NCBI GenBank assembly: GCA_026416655.1 | Contig: JAOAES010000226.1 | Span: 1-5,158, forward strand | Direction of reading: 5' to 3' | Source: Fimbriimonadales bacterium | GTDB lineage: Bacteria; Armatimonadota; Fimbriimonadia; Fimbriimonadales; GBS-DC | Length of the DNA: 5,158 nucleotides | Shown: one piece after another, positions 1 to 5,158 of the stretch | How the letters are laid out: every line of letters begins with the position of its first letter | Position numbering within the stretch: position 1 is the first letter of the stretch | The notes under the pieces: model-generated | The model's database searches: none | What the model saw: the letters and a program-made list of their open reading frames with translations, nothing else | Told to the model about the DNA's origin: nothing | Program-made: the position numbers and the translations under genes

Positions 1-249
1 GCGAAGCAGTATCAGGCGGCGGCGCGCGTGTTCGCCGACATCATCCGCGACGCGCCCGACGACGCCAACGCGCACTACAACTACGCCTGCATCCTCGCGC
101 TCTCTAACAGCCCCAAAGCCGCCCTGCGCCACCTGCAGCGCGCGCTGGAGTTAGACCGCAACCTCGTGCGCATCGCCGTCGGCGACCCCGACTTCGCCGC
201 CCTGCGCAATAACCCCGAATTCCAAGCGTTGCTCAAACAGTATCAATAG
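1..249 (+). CDS. TPR-repeat protein, C-terminal end (5' truncated)
   Basis: The frame is open from base 1 to the TAG at 247-249 and gives 82 visible residues; the start lies outside the window. The fragment opens in the second helix of one tetratricopeptide repeat (YQAAARVFADII). A full repeat follows at about residues 21-54, with the usual small and aromatic positions (AHYNYACILAL, then AALRHLQRALELD). The chain ends with the DPDF..LR..PEFQ.LL tail (residues 62-78) that often closes TPR arrays in bacterial proteins. TPRs form helical scaffolds for protein binding, so this part gives no enzymatic role, and the missing N-terminal part could carry any effector domain. The stop codon overlaps the AGGAGG site of the next gene, 9 bases before its ATG, so the two are probably co-transcribed and translationally coupled. 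The TPR call is firm; the function of the whole protein is unknown. Confidence 0.85.
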   Translation, partial: AKQYQAAARVFADIIRDAPDDANAHYNYACILALSNSPKAALRHLQRALELDRNLVRIAVGDPDFAALRNNPEFQALLKQYQ

Positions 250-253
250 GAGG
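248..253 (+). promoter_or_regulatory. Shine-Dalgarno site overlapping the upstream stop codon
   Basis: AGGAGG at 248-253 shares its first two bases with the TAG stop of the TPR gene and sits 5 bases before the ATG at 259. It fixes the start of the fusion gene and suggests that ribosomes finishing the TPR gene can reinitiate on the next one. Confidence 0.8.
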
Positions 254-258
254 ACACT

Positions 259-1734
259 ATGCCAACCATCTATATCCCAACCGCGCTGAGACCGTATGCT
301 GAAAATCGCGCTTCGCTGAGTGTGGAGGCGTCCACTGTCGGCGAGGCGATGCAGAAACTCACCGAGGCGTTCCCCAAGCTGCGCCAGCATCTGTTCAAGG
401 AGGACGGGCAACTGCGCAGTTTCGTGAACCTGTATCTGGGCGATGAGGATGTGCGCCACCTGCAGGGGCTGGACACCCCGCTCGCGCCCGACGCCGAGCT
501 GACGATTGTGCCCTCCGTTGCGGGGGGCAGCACGGCGACCGTTGAGAAGCCCGATACGCGCAGCATCATCGACGAGGCGCGCTTGCAGACCGTCAGCCTC
601 TCGCAGGAGGAGGTGCTGCGCTACAGCCGCCACCTGATTATGCCCGAAGTGACGATGGAAGGACAACGCCGCCTCAAAGCCGCGCGCGTCTTGCTGATTG
701 GCACGGGCGGACTCGGCTCGCCCCTCGCGCTCTATCTGGCGGCGGCGGGCGTGGGCACGATTGGACTCGTCGACTTCGATGTAGTGGACTACTCCAACCT
801 GCAACGGCAGATTATCCACTTCACGAGCGATGTGGGGCGCCCCAAGCTCCAGTCCGCCATCGAGAAGATTCAGGCGATTAACCCCCATGTGCATGTGATT
901 CCGTTCGAGACGCGCCTGACTTCGGAGAACGCGCTGGACATTATGCGCGACTTCGATGTGATTGTGGACGGCACAGACAACTTTCCCACGCGCTACCTGG
1001 TGAACGACGCCTGCGTGCTGTTGGGCAAGCCGAATGTGTACGGGAGCATCTTCCGCTTTGAGGGGCAGGCGTCGGTGTTCTGGGCGGAGCGGGGTCCGTG
1101 CTATCGCTGTCTGTATCCGGAGCCACCGCCGCCCGGCTTAGTGCCGAGTTGTGCGGAGGGCGGCGTGCTGGGCATCCTGCCCGGCTTGATCGGGCTGGTG
1201 CAGGCAACCGAGACAATTAAGCTCATCTTGGGCGCGGGCGAGCCGCTGATTGGCAGGCTGCTGCTGCTGGACGCGCTGGGCATGCGCTGGCGCGAGCTGA
1301 AACTGCGCAAAGACCCGAACTGCCCCGTGTGCGGCGAGAACCCCACCGTGCGCGAGCTGATTGACTATGTGGAGTTCTGCGGGCTGCGCGGCGAGGAGAC
1401 GGTGGAGACCGACGGCATCCCATCCATCACGCCGCTGGAGCTGAAACGCCGACTGGAAGCAAGCGAGCCGCTGGTTCTGCTCGATGTGCGCGAGCCGTAT
1501 GAGCTGGAAATCAGCCGCCTGCCGAATATTAAGCACATTCGGATGGCGGAAGTGCCTGAGCGCGTGCATGAACTCAATCCCGCCGACGAGATTGTCGTGA
1601 TTTGTCGCTCGGGCGGGCGCAGCGGGCAAATCACGCGCCTGTTGATGCAGATGGGCTATCGGCGCGTGAAGAACCTCACAGGGGGCATGAACGCCTACGC
1701 GCAGGAGGCGGAGCCGAGCCTGCCGGTGTATTAG
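259..1734 (+). CDS. moeB: CysO/MoaD-like sulfur carrier fused to MoeB-type adenylyltransferase and rhodanese
   Basis: Three domains are visible in 491 residues. Residues 1-90 are a ubiquitin-fold sulfur carrier. IPTALRP, FVNLYLGDEDVR and the ending VAGG (87-90) resemble mycobacterial CysO more than typical MoaD or ThiS. Residues about 112-372 are an E1-like MoeB/ThiF domain with the nucleotide loop GTGGLGSP (148-155), Arg183, Lys196 and Asp240 at the spacing of E. coli MoeB Arg73, Lys86 and Asp130, zinc cysteines C281/C284 and C355/C358, and Cys298 in PSCAEGG, the position of the catalytic Cys in MOCS3. Residues about 388-485 are a rhodanese with active loop CRSGGRS (Cys449). The family adenylates the carrier's C-terminal Gly and replaces AMP with sulfur, giving a thiocarboxylate used for cysteine, molybdopterin or thiamin synthesis; which pathway applies here is not shown. 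The oddity is that Gly89-Gly90 is internal, followed by about 20 linker residues (91-111), so the carrier cannot be activated without cleavage. All visible catalytic residues are present. It is probably cytosolic, with no signal peptide or membrane segment. Confidence 0.93.
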   Translation: MPTIYIPTALRPYAENRASLSVEASTVGEAMQKLTEAFPKLRQHLFKEDGQLRSFVNLYLGDEDVRHLQGLDTPLAPDAELTIVPSVAGGSTATVEKPDTRSIIDEARLQTVSLSQEEVLRYSRHLIMPEVTMEGQRRLKAARVLLIGTGGLGSPLALYLAAAGVGTIGLVDFDVVDYSNLQRQIIHFTSDVGRPKLQSAIEKIQAINPHVHVIPFETRLTSENALDIMRDFDVIVDGTDNFPTRYLVNDACVLLGKPNVYGSIFRFEGQASVFWAERGPCYRCLYPEPPPPGLVPSCAEGGVLGILPGLIGLVQATETIKLILGAGEPLIGRLLLLDALGMRWRELKLRKDPNCPVCGENPTVRELIDYVEFCGLRGEETVETDGIPSITPLELKRRLEASEPLVLLDVREPYELEISRLPNIKHIRMAEVPERVHELNPADEIVVICRSGGRSGQITRLLMQMGYRRVKNLTGGMNAYAQEAEPSLPVY

Positions 1735-1742
1735 GCAGGCTC
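1716..1742. terminator. Inverted repeat over the convergent stop codons, possible two-way terminator
   Basis: GAGCCTGCC (1716-1724) and GGCAGGCTC (1734-1742) are perfect 9-bp complements around a 9-base loop. The stem can lengthen by a few C-G pairs if one C (1743) is bulged. The two opposing stop codons (TAG 1732-1734 on +, TAA 1733-1731 on -) lie in the loop and at its edge, so the stem encodes the last residues of both proteins. No run of T follows on either strand, so it does not fit the classic intrinsic terminator. It could act as a Rho-aided stop, a 3'-end stabiliser or a roadblock for both transcripts. Confidence 0.5.
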
Positions 1743-2663
1743 CGGTCGCCCGTAGTCGCGCATAATGTCCTGAATCTGCTCCACGAGGCGTGCGGCTTCT
1801 TCGTAAGGGCGTTGCCAGATGTTGCGCCCAAAAATCAGTCCAATCGCGCCCGCCTCCATCGAGAGGCGCACCTTGTTCAGCACATCGGCGTCGTTGCCCT
1901 TCTCGCCGCCCGACAGCAGTACAAAGGTGTTCACCGCAGAGTTCACCACGCGCTGGATGCGCTGCTCATCGTTCTCCTCCAGCTCGTTGTAAGGCTTGGG
2001 ATGCTTAGCGCGCTCTTCAGGCGGAGCGAGTTTGGGGAAGTTCACCTTCACGATGTCCGCGCCGAGTTCCGCTGCGGTACGTGCGGCGTAGTCCACCGCC
2101 CAGAGGCTGTCGCGTCCGCCCTTGGCTTGCACCGCCTCGCCCCGCGGATACGCCCACACAATCAGCGGCATTCCGTACTCATCGGCGGCGGCGCGCACCT
2201 CCATGAACTGATGGAAATCCTCATCCTGACGCGGTGAGCCGACATAGAGCGTGTAGCCCACGGCGTCCGCGCCCAGCCGAACCGCGTCCTCCACGCGCGA
2301 GTTCAGCGGCGACAACGCCTGCGCATCCGACGGAATCTCCGTCTTACCGTTCAGTTTCAAAATCAGCGGAATCTTGCCGGCGAACTTCGCGATATATTTC
2401 TCCGCGATGCCGTACTGGAACGCCACCGCCGAGAAGCCAAGGTCGATCGCCAGTCGGCAGATGTAGTCGGGATCGCCCGACGGGGGATAGGGGAAAAAGT
2501 CGCGGGGCCCGTGTTCCAGACCCTGATCGTAGGGCAGCACCATCAGCGTCCCGTTGCCAATGCCGTATTTGTACATCATGCGGTACAGGCGCGTGCGCTT
2601 GCCCGTGCTGAGATGCGGTAAATCGCTTAGAGAAAGCCGTTTCGCTGGCATGGTCGAAATCAT
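1731..2663 (-). CDS. fbaB: Class I fructose-1,6-bisphosphate aldolase, DhnA/FbaB (archaeal) type
   Basis: The 310-residue protein is a Schiff-base (beta/alpha)8-barrel aldolase that reversibly splits fructose-1,6-bisphosphate into dihydroxyacetone phosphate and glyceraldehyde-3-phosphate in glycolysis and gluconeogenesis. The family signature DQGLEHGPRDF is at 46-56. W170 and Y172 (VWAYPRG) match the Trp/Tyr pair of the archaeal enzyme. K206 in ADIVKVNFP is the expected Schiff-base lysine. SGG (251-253) and FGRNIWQ (278-284) are the phosphate-binding loops. The ATG at 2663-2661 has GAGAGGTGG upstream with a 4-base gap, which supports it over the Met at residue 5. It is the last gene of the leftward run, 21 bases after aroQ, and also has a candidate promoter of its own. 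Its stop overlaps that of the opposing fusion gene. The related ADTH synthase of the archaeal shikimate route was considered, but the EHGP motif favours the aldolase. Confidence 0.9.
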   Translation of the reverse strand: MISTMPAKRLSLSDLPHLSTGKRTRLYRMMYKYGIGNGTLMVLPYDQGLEHGPRDFFPYPPSGDPDYICRLAIDLGFSAVAFQYGIAEKYIAKFAGKIPLILKLNGKTEIPSDAQALSPLNSRVEDAVRLGADAVGYTLYVGSPRQDEDFHQFMEVRAAADEYGMPLIVWAYPRGEAVQAKGGRDSLWAVDYAARTAAELGADIVKVNFPKLAPPEERAKHPKPYNELEENDEQRIQRVVNSAVNTFVLLSGGEKGNDADVLNKVRLSMEAGAIGLIFGRNIWQRPYEEAARLVEQIQDIMRDYGRPEPA

Positions 2664-2670
2664 GATTCCA

Positions 2671-2683
2671 CCTCTCTAAGAGG
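2671..2683 (-). promoter_or_regulatory. Short inverted repeat covering the aldolase ribosome binding site
   Basis: In the leftward transcript CCTCT (2683-2679), loop TAG and AGAGG (2675-2671) form a perfect 5-bp stem. The AGAGG arm is the core of the Shine-Dalgarno site for the ATG at 2663. The stem could partly mask the site, but it is short and may have no effect. Confidence 0.3.
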
Positions 2684-2711
2684 ATTATACCTGTTTGCGC
2701 TGGAGTATCCA
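2684..2711 (-). promoter_or_regulatory. Candidate internal promoter for the aldolase gene
   Basis: On the minus strand a perfect TATAAT lies at 2689-2684, with TGGATA (4 of 6 matches to TTGACA) at 2711-2706 and a 16-base spacer. The -10 box contains the aroQ stop codon (GTA TAA T). Transcription would begin roughly 13 bases before the aldolase ATG, leaving room for the Shine-Dalgarno site. In GC-rich DNA a perfect -10 box exactly between two genes is suggestive but not proof. Confidence 0.5.
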
Positions 2712-3131
2712 CGCCATCGCCTGTACCGCCAGCAGGTAGCTGTCTGCGCCGAAGCCGCTGATGCTGCCCACGCACACAGGGGCAATCAGCGAGGTATGTC
2801 GGAACGGCTCGCGCGCGTAGATGTTGCTCAGATGCACTTCGATGGTGGGCAGTCCAACGGCGCTAATCGCGTCGCGTAGGGCAACGCTGGTGTGTGTGTA
2901 CGCGCCTGCGTTGAGAATCACACCGTCCGCCCAGCCACGCGCCTCGTGCAGCGCATCAATCAGAGCGCCCTCGTGGTTCGACTGCACATGGCGCAGCTCG
3001 ATCCCAAGCGATTGGGCATACTCGCGGGCGCGCGCCACAATCTGCTCCAGCGTTTCGGAGCCGTAAATTGCAGGCTCCCGCTCGCCCAGCAGGTTCAGGT
3101 TGGGACCGTTCAACAGCAAAATCTTAGCCAT
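2685..3131 (-). CDS. aroQ: 3-dehydroquinate dehydratase, type II
   Basis: The 148-residue protein has the usual length of type II dehydroquinases, dodecameric cytosolic enzymes that remove water from 3-dehydroquinate to give 3-dehydroshikimate, step three of the shikimate pathway. The signature NGPNLNLLG (8-16) leads into the flexible lid with Arg18 and the catalytic Tyr23 (REPAIYG). The substrate-binding Asn74 lies in LNAGAYTHTS (73-82). His100 in EVHLSN (98-103) is the second catalytic residue, and Arg111 (FRHTS) closes the set. All expected residues are present. The ATG at 3131-3129 has GAGGAAG upstream and overlaps the end of ogg by 8 bases (ATGGCTAA), a layout typical of translational coupling. 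The aldolase gene follows 21 bases after the stop. No other shikimate gene is in the window. Confidence 0.96.
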   Translation of the reverse strand: MAKILLLNGPNLNLLGEREPAIYGSETLEQIVARAREYAQSLGIELRHVQSNHEGALIDALHEARGWADGVILNAGAYTHTSVALRDAISAVGLPTIEVHLSNIYAREPFRHTSLIAPVCVGSISGFGADSYLLAVQAMAWILQRKQV

Positions 3132-4005
3132 CGTGTGCTTCCTCGCCCAGCAAATGCGCCGTGAACAGATACTGATGCGCCCAGCCGCTCAATTCGCCGA
3201 ACCGCTCGTGGAACCACTCCACCACCTCGCGGTAGGTTTTATCGGTCAGATTCTTACCTTTATACTTCGGCAGCAGCCACTCGCCGACCGCCTGCCACAT
3301 GTGCGTATCAATCGGCACGGCGAGCGGATTGTCCAGCCCGAACAGCAGCACGCAGTCGGCGACTTTCGCGCCCACGCCGGGCAGCTGCGTCAGTTCCTTC
3401 TTGGCGTCCCAGTAGGACAGTGGGCGCAGCGATTCCAGCCACCCCTCGCCGCGTTCTTGCAACGCTTGCGCCGCTTCGATGAGGTGCTTTGCCCGATAGC
3501 CAAACCCCAGCGTGCGTAGCTCCGCCTCGCCCACCTGAGCAATCCGCTCAGCAGTCGGGAAACTGTAGTAGATAATCTCGCTGTCCTGCGCGATTGGCTC
3601 GCCGTAGCGTTCACACAGCCGTTCGATCATCCCCGTAATGCGCGGGATGTTGTTGGCGGGCGTACACAGAAACGAGAACAGGCACTCCTCCGCGCTCAGC
3701 CAGCGCATCAGGCGCAAGCCGGGCATCGCGCTTACCCACTCTGCCCAGCGTTCATCGCGCCGTATCAGCTCCCGATGCACTGCCTTGAGGTCCACTTCCA
3801 ACCGAAACAGTTGCGACAATATCTGGAACGGCTGCTCGGATGTGGGCGATTGCACCCTCCAGCGGTTGCCCGAAGGCTCCACGATAAGAACCTGTGCGTC
3901 GGCAAGCCCAATCCACTGCTCTCCGTTTTGGCGCCACCGAAACGTTTGCCCGCTGCACACGCACAGCGGCAGGTCAAACTCCCACGAAGGCACGGAAACT
4001 CGCAT
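3124..4005 (-). CDS. ogg: OGG1-type 8-oxoguanine DNA glycosylase/AP lyase
   Basis: The 293-residue protein excises oxidised guanine from DNA and can nick the resulting abasic site. An N-terminal OGG domain (about 1-95) contains SGQTFRWRQ (18-26), matching the human OGG1 loop whose Gly42 senses 8-oxoguanine. The HhH-GPD domain follows: NNIPRITGMIERLC (118-131), GYRAK (169-173), hairpin LPGVGAKVADC (208-218) and PIDTH (231-235). K214 and D233 match human Lys249 and Asp268 with identical spacing, and C218 matches Cys253. R122 and R171 match the arginines that read the opposite cytosine. By alignment from memory, human Asn149 is Ala117 here and Gln315 is His277. The start is the ATG at 4005-4003, which puts the N-terminus where the family begins; a longer frame would run back through ispH and lacks family sequence. 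The gene begins 11 bases after the ispH stop with only a weak AGG before it, so it probably depends on coupling. Confidence 0.92.
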   Translation of the reverse strand: MRVSVPSWEFDLPLCVCSGQTFRWRQNGEQWIGLADAQVLIVEPSGNRWRVQSPTSEQPFQILSQLFRLEVDLKAVHRELIRRDERWAEWVSAMPGLRLMRWLSAEECLFSFLCTPANNIPRITGMIERLCERYGEPIAQDSEIIYYSFPTAERIAQVGEAELRTLGFGYRAKHLIEAAQALQERGEGWLESLRPLSYWDAKKELTQLPGVGAKVADCVLLFGLDNPLAVPIDTHMWQAVGEWLLPKYKGKNLTDKTYREVVEWFHERFGELSGWAHQYLFTAHLLGEEAHDG

Positions 4006-4016
4006 CCTAAGTAAGT

Positions 4017-4976
4017 TTACCCGTTGCCCACACGCGCCGCCTGCGCCTGTGCAATCAGCGTGCGCGGCGGGATGAACTCCACATCCTCCTCCAGCACTTT
4101 CAGCGTCTCCACCGTCGCGTTGGGCGCGTACTCCAGTAGCTTGCCAATAATCGCTTCGGTAGAACTTTCGGGCGTGGACGCGCCGCTGGTGACGCCAATC
4201 ACGCGGGCTTGTTGCGTCCATTCGGGGCGCACCTCGTGTGGCTCCAGCAGCAGGTAGGCGGGCACGCCCTGCGCCTCCGCCACCTCGCGCAGGCGGTTCG
4301 AGTTGCTGCTAGTCGTGCTGCCCACCACCAGCACCAAGTCGCTCTGCTTCGCAAGGGCTTTCACGGCGGTCTGGCGGCTCGTGGTGGCGTAGCAAATGTC
4401 CTCTTTCTTGGGCAGCTCCAGCTGGGGGAAGCGGCGGCGCAGCACGGTCAGAATCTGGTTCACCTCGTCCACGCTGAGTGTGGTCTGTGTAGCGACTGCC
4501 AAGGGAACGTCAGCTGGGGGCTGCACGGTTTCCGCTTCCTGAATGTTGTCAATCAGCGTAATCTGGTTGGGGGCGTGCCCCGTACTGCCGATCGCCTCCA
4601 CATGCCCGCGGTGCCCGATATAGAGAATGTGGTATCCCTGTCGTGCGAAGCGCGTGATTTCGCGATGCACTTTGCTCACGAGCGGGCAGGTGGCGTCAAT
4701 CACATTCAAGTTGCGTGCTTTTGCCTGCTCGCGCACGGCGGGCGAGACCCCGTGTGCGCTGAACACCACGTTCGCGCCTTCAGGCACATCTTCCAGGTCT
4801 TCCACGAAGATCGCGCCACGCCGCTCGAACGAGCGCACCACATGCTCGTTATGCACGATTGCATGGCGCACATAGAGGGGCGCGCCGAACGCCTCCAGCG
4901 CCAGATCGACCACTTCAATCGCATACGCCACGCCCGCGCAGAAGCCACGCGGCGCAGCGAGCAGGATTTTTTCCAT
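4017..4976 (-). CDS. ispH: 4-hydroxy-3-methylbut-2-enyl diphosphate reductase (IspH/LytB)
   Basis: The 319-residue protein carries out the last step of the non-mevalonate (MEP) pathway, reducing HMBPP to isopentenyl and dimethylallyl diphosphate with an oxygen-sensitive iron-sulfur cluster. The cluster cysteines are C13 (PRGFCAGV), C97 (DATCPLV) and C195 (ICYATTSRQ), each within two residues of the E. coli positions. His42, His75 (SAHGVS) and His125, plus Glu127 in GHRGHVE, line the active site. SSNSNRL (223-229) and SGAST (264-268) bind the diphosphate. The length is normal and no residue is missing. I chose the ATG at 4976-4974 because it matches the family start; the GTG just before it is in frame but belongs to the AGAGGTG Shine-Dalgarno-like run, which sits unusually close to the ATG. 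It is the first gene of the leftward run, so its promoter probably drives all four genes. Confidence 0.97.
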   Translation of the reverse strand: MEKILLAAPRGFCAGVAYAIEVVDLALEAFGAPLYVRHAIVHNEHVVRSFERRGAIFVEDLEDVPEGANVVFSAHGVSPAVREQAKARNLNVIDATCPLVSKVHREITRFARQGYHILYIGHRGHVEAIGSTGHAPNQITLIDNIQEAETVQPPADVPLAVATQTTLSVDEVNQILTVLRRRFPQLELPKKEDICYATTSRQTAVKALAKQSDLVLVVGSTTSSNSNRLREVAEAQGVPAYLLLEPHEVRPEWTQQARVIGVTSGASTPESSTEAIIGKLLEYAPNATVETLKVLEEDVEFIPPRTLIAQAQAARVGNG

Positions 4977-4984
4977 CACCTCTA

Positions 4985-4990
4985 AGTGTA
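4985..4990 (-). promoter_or_regulatory. Weak -10-like box close to the ispH start
   Basis: TACACT at 4990-4985 (4 of 6 matches to TATAAT) ends 8 bases before the ispH ATG. If used, it would yield a nearly leaderless mRNA. I see no convincing -35 element at 16-18 bases (best about 3 of 6), so the farther promoter at 5045-5073 is at least as likely. Confidence 0.2.
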
Positions 4991-5014
4991 CCCTGTGCCC
5001 TAACTTTCGCAGTT

Positions 5015-5049
5015 TTGACAGGCGCAGCGGCGCAAAAATAGTGTATAAT
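5015..5049 (+). promoter_or_regulatory. Candidate promoter for the right-edge gene, overlong spacer
   Basis: A perfect TTGACA (5015-5020) and a perfect TATAAT (5044-5049) face the gene starting at 5073, but they are 23 bases apart instead of the usual 16-18. The spacer holds a direct repeat of GGCGCA (5021-5026 and 5029-5034, 8-base period). The TATAAT alone is well placed for a start about 17 bases before the ATG. The pair may need an activator, or the TTGACA may be coincidental. Confidence 0.45.
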
Positions 5050-5073
5050 AGGGGCGGGAAAGGAGCCTACCAA
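5045..5073 (-). promoter_or_regulatory. Candidate ispH-operon promoter overlapping the rightward one
   Basis: Read leftward, TTGGTA (5073-5068, 4 of 6 to TTGACA), a 17-base spacer and TATTAT (5050-5045, 5 of 6 to TATAAT) form a candidate promoter. Its -10 box shares five bases with the rightward TATAAT. It would give ispH a leader of about 60 bases. Confidence 0.35.
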
Positions 5074-5158
5074 TGCGATACATAGCGATAGTCGGGCTGA
5101 GCTTCGGCATCGGGATAACAAGCGGCTGGGCGCAGCTACAGCCGGGAGCGCCGTGGCC
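5073..5158 (+). CDS. Start of a probable secreted protein (3' truncated)
   Basis: The frame opens at ATG 5073-5075 with AAAGGAG (5059-5065) 7 bases upstream, and runs off the window after 28 codons. The visible residues form a short signal peptide: Arg2, a hydrophobic stretch (about residues 3-16) and a possible cleavage site after SGWA (Ala20), giving a mature start of QLQPGAPW. There is no lipobox cysteine, so it is not an evident lipoprotein. The function cannot be judged from this fragment. It diverges from ispH across a 96-base promoter region. Confidence 0.7.
   Translation, partial: MRYIAIVGLSFGIGITSGWAQLQPGAPW

Noticed and set aside
522..545. A run of six G at the Gly-Gly codons (522-527), where a -1 slip would end translation at TGA 543-545 and release the carrier alone.
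   Set aside because: The product would end GGQHGDR rather than a free Gly-Gly, so it would not be an active carrier. No stimulatory stem or pseudoknot is evident, and G runs are common in GC-rich DNA.
151..894. A 247-codon open frame on the - strand opposite the carrier and E1 domains.
   Set aside because: It is a shadow of the fusion gene, with no family motif and no convincing ribosome site.
1602..2237. A 211-codon + strand frame spanning the end of the fusion gene and the aldolase.
   Set aside because: It is out of frame with one real gene and antisense to the other, and its composition is typical of a shadow frame.
1731..2663. The DhnA-family gene as ADTH synthase of the archaeal shikimate route, prompted by the adjacent aroQ.
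   Set aside because: The motif DQGLEHGPRDF has the Glu-His-Gly-Pro form of fructose-bisphosphate aldolases; as I recall it, ADTH synthases carry a DHGVS-type motif instead.
4006..4221. An upstream extension of the ogg frame to a Met codon at 4221.
   Set aside because: It lies entirely over the ispH coding region and has low-complexity Ala/Gly/Arg content without OGG sequence. The ATG at 4005 gives the normal family N-terminus.
4977..4979. GTG as the ispH start codon.
   Set aside because: It is part of the AGAGGTG Shine-Dalgarno-like run, and the following ATG matches the family N-terminus.
4209..4985. A 258-codon open frame on the + strand opposite ispH.
   Set aside because: It is antisense to a fully conserved gene and has the His/Arg/Ala-rich makeup of GC-rich shadow frames, with no recognisable domain.

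Overview
The window is a GC-rich, densely packed bacterial chromosome segment. It holds two complete gene blocks that meet tail to tail, plus partial genes at both edges. Almost every base is coding. I see no insertion sequence, phage gene, tRNA or rRNA, CRISPR array or long repeat. Shine-Dalgarno sites and TATAAT-type -10 boxes mark it as bacterial. IspH of the non-mevalonate isoprenoid pathway, a DhnA-type aldolase, an OGG1-type glycosylase and a sulfur-carrier/E1/rhodanese fusion together suggest an environmental, possibly thermophilic lineage such as Armatimonadota or Chloroflexota. That placement is a guess; the sequence itself does not prove it.

Layout, left to right. Bases 1-249 (+) are the 3' end of a TPR-repeat protein. 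Its stop codon overlaps the ribosome binding site of the next gene. Bases 259-1734 (+) encode a 491-residue fusion of three domains: a CysO/MoaD-like ubiquitin-fold sulfur carrier, a MoeB/ThiF E1-like adenylyltransferase and a rhodanese. This is the most unusual gene in the window, because the carrier's Gly-Gly, normally a free C-terminus, lies inside the chain. Bases 4976-1731 (-) are a tight four-gene run transcribed leftward: ispH, ogg, aroQ and a class I fructose-bisphosphate aldolase, with gaps or overlaps of +11, -8 and +21 bases. Bases 4977-5072 are a divergent promoter region. Bases 5073-5158 (+) begin a secreted protein that runs off the window.

How the parts relate. The fusion protein holds the carrier, the activating enzyme and the sulfur-transfer domain needed to make a protein thiocarboxylate, the sulfur donor in cysteine, molybdopterin or thiamin synthesis. 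The leftward run is a mixed housekeeping operon: isoprenoid precursor synthesis (IspH), oxidative DNA repair (Ogg), the shikimate pathway (AroQ) and glycolysis/gluconeogenesis (aldolase). Only co-transcription links these jobs.

Two compact regulatory arrangements are visible. The two gene blocks overlap by four bases at their stop codons, and a perfect 9-bp inverted repeat is centred on that overlap. A TATAAT box is built on the aroQ stop codon just ahead of the aldolase gene.
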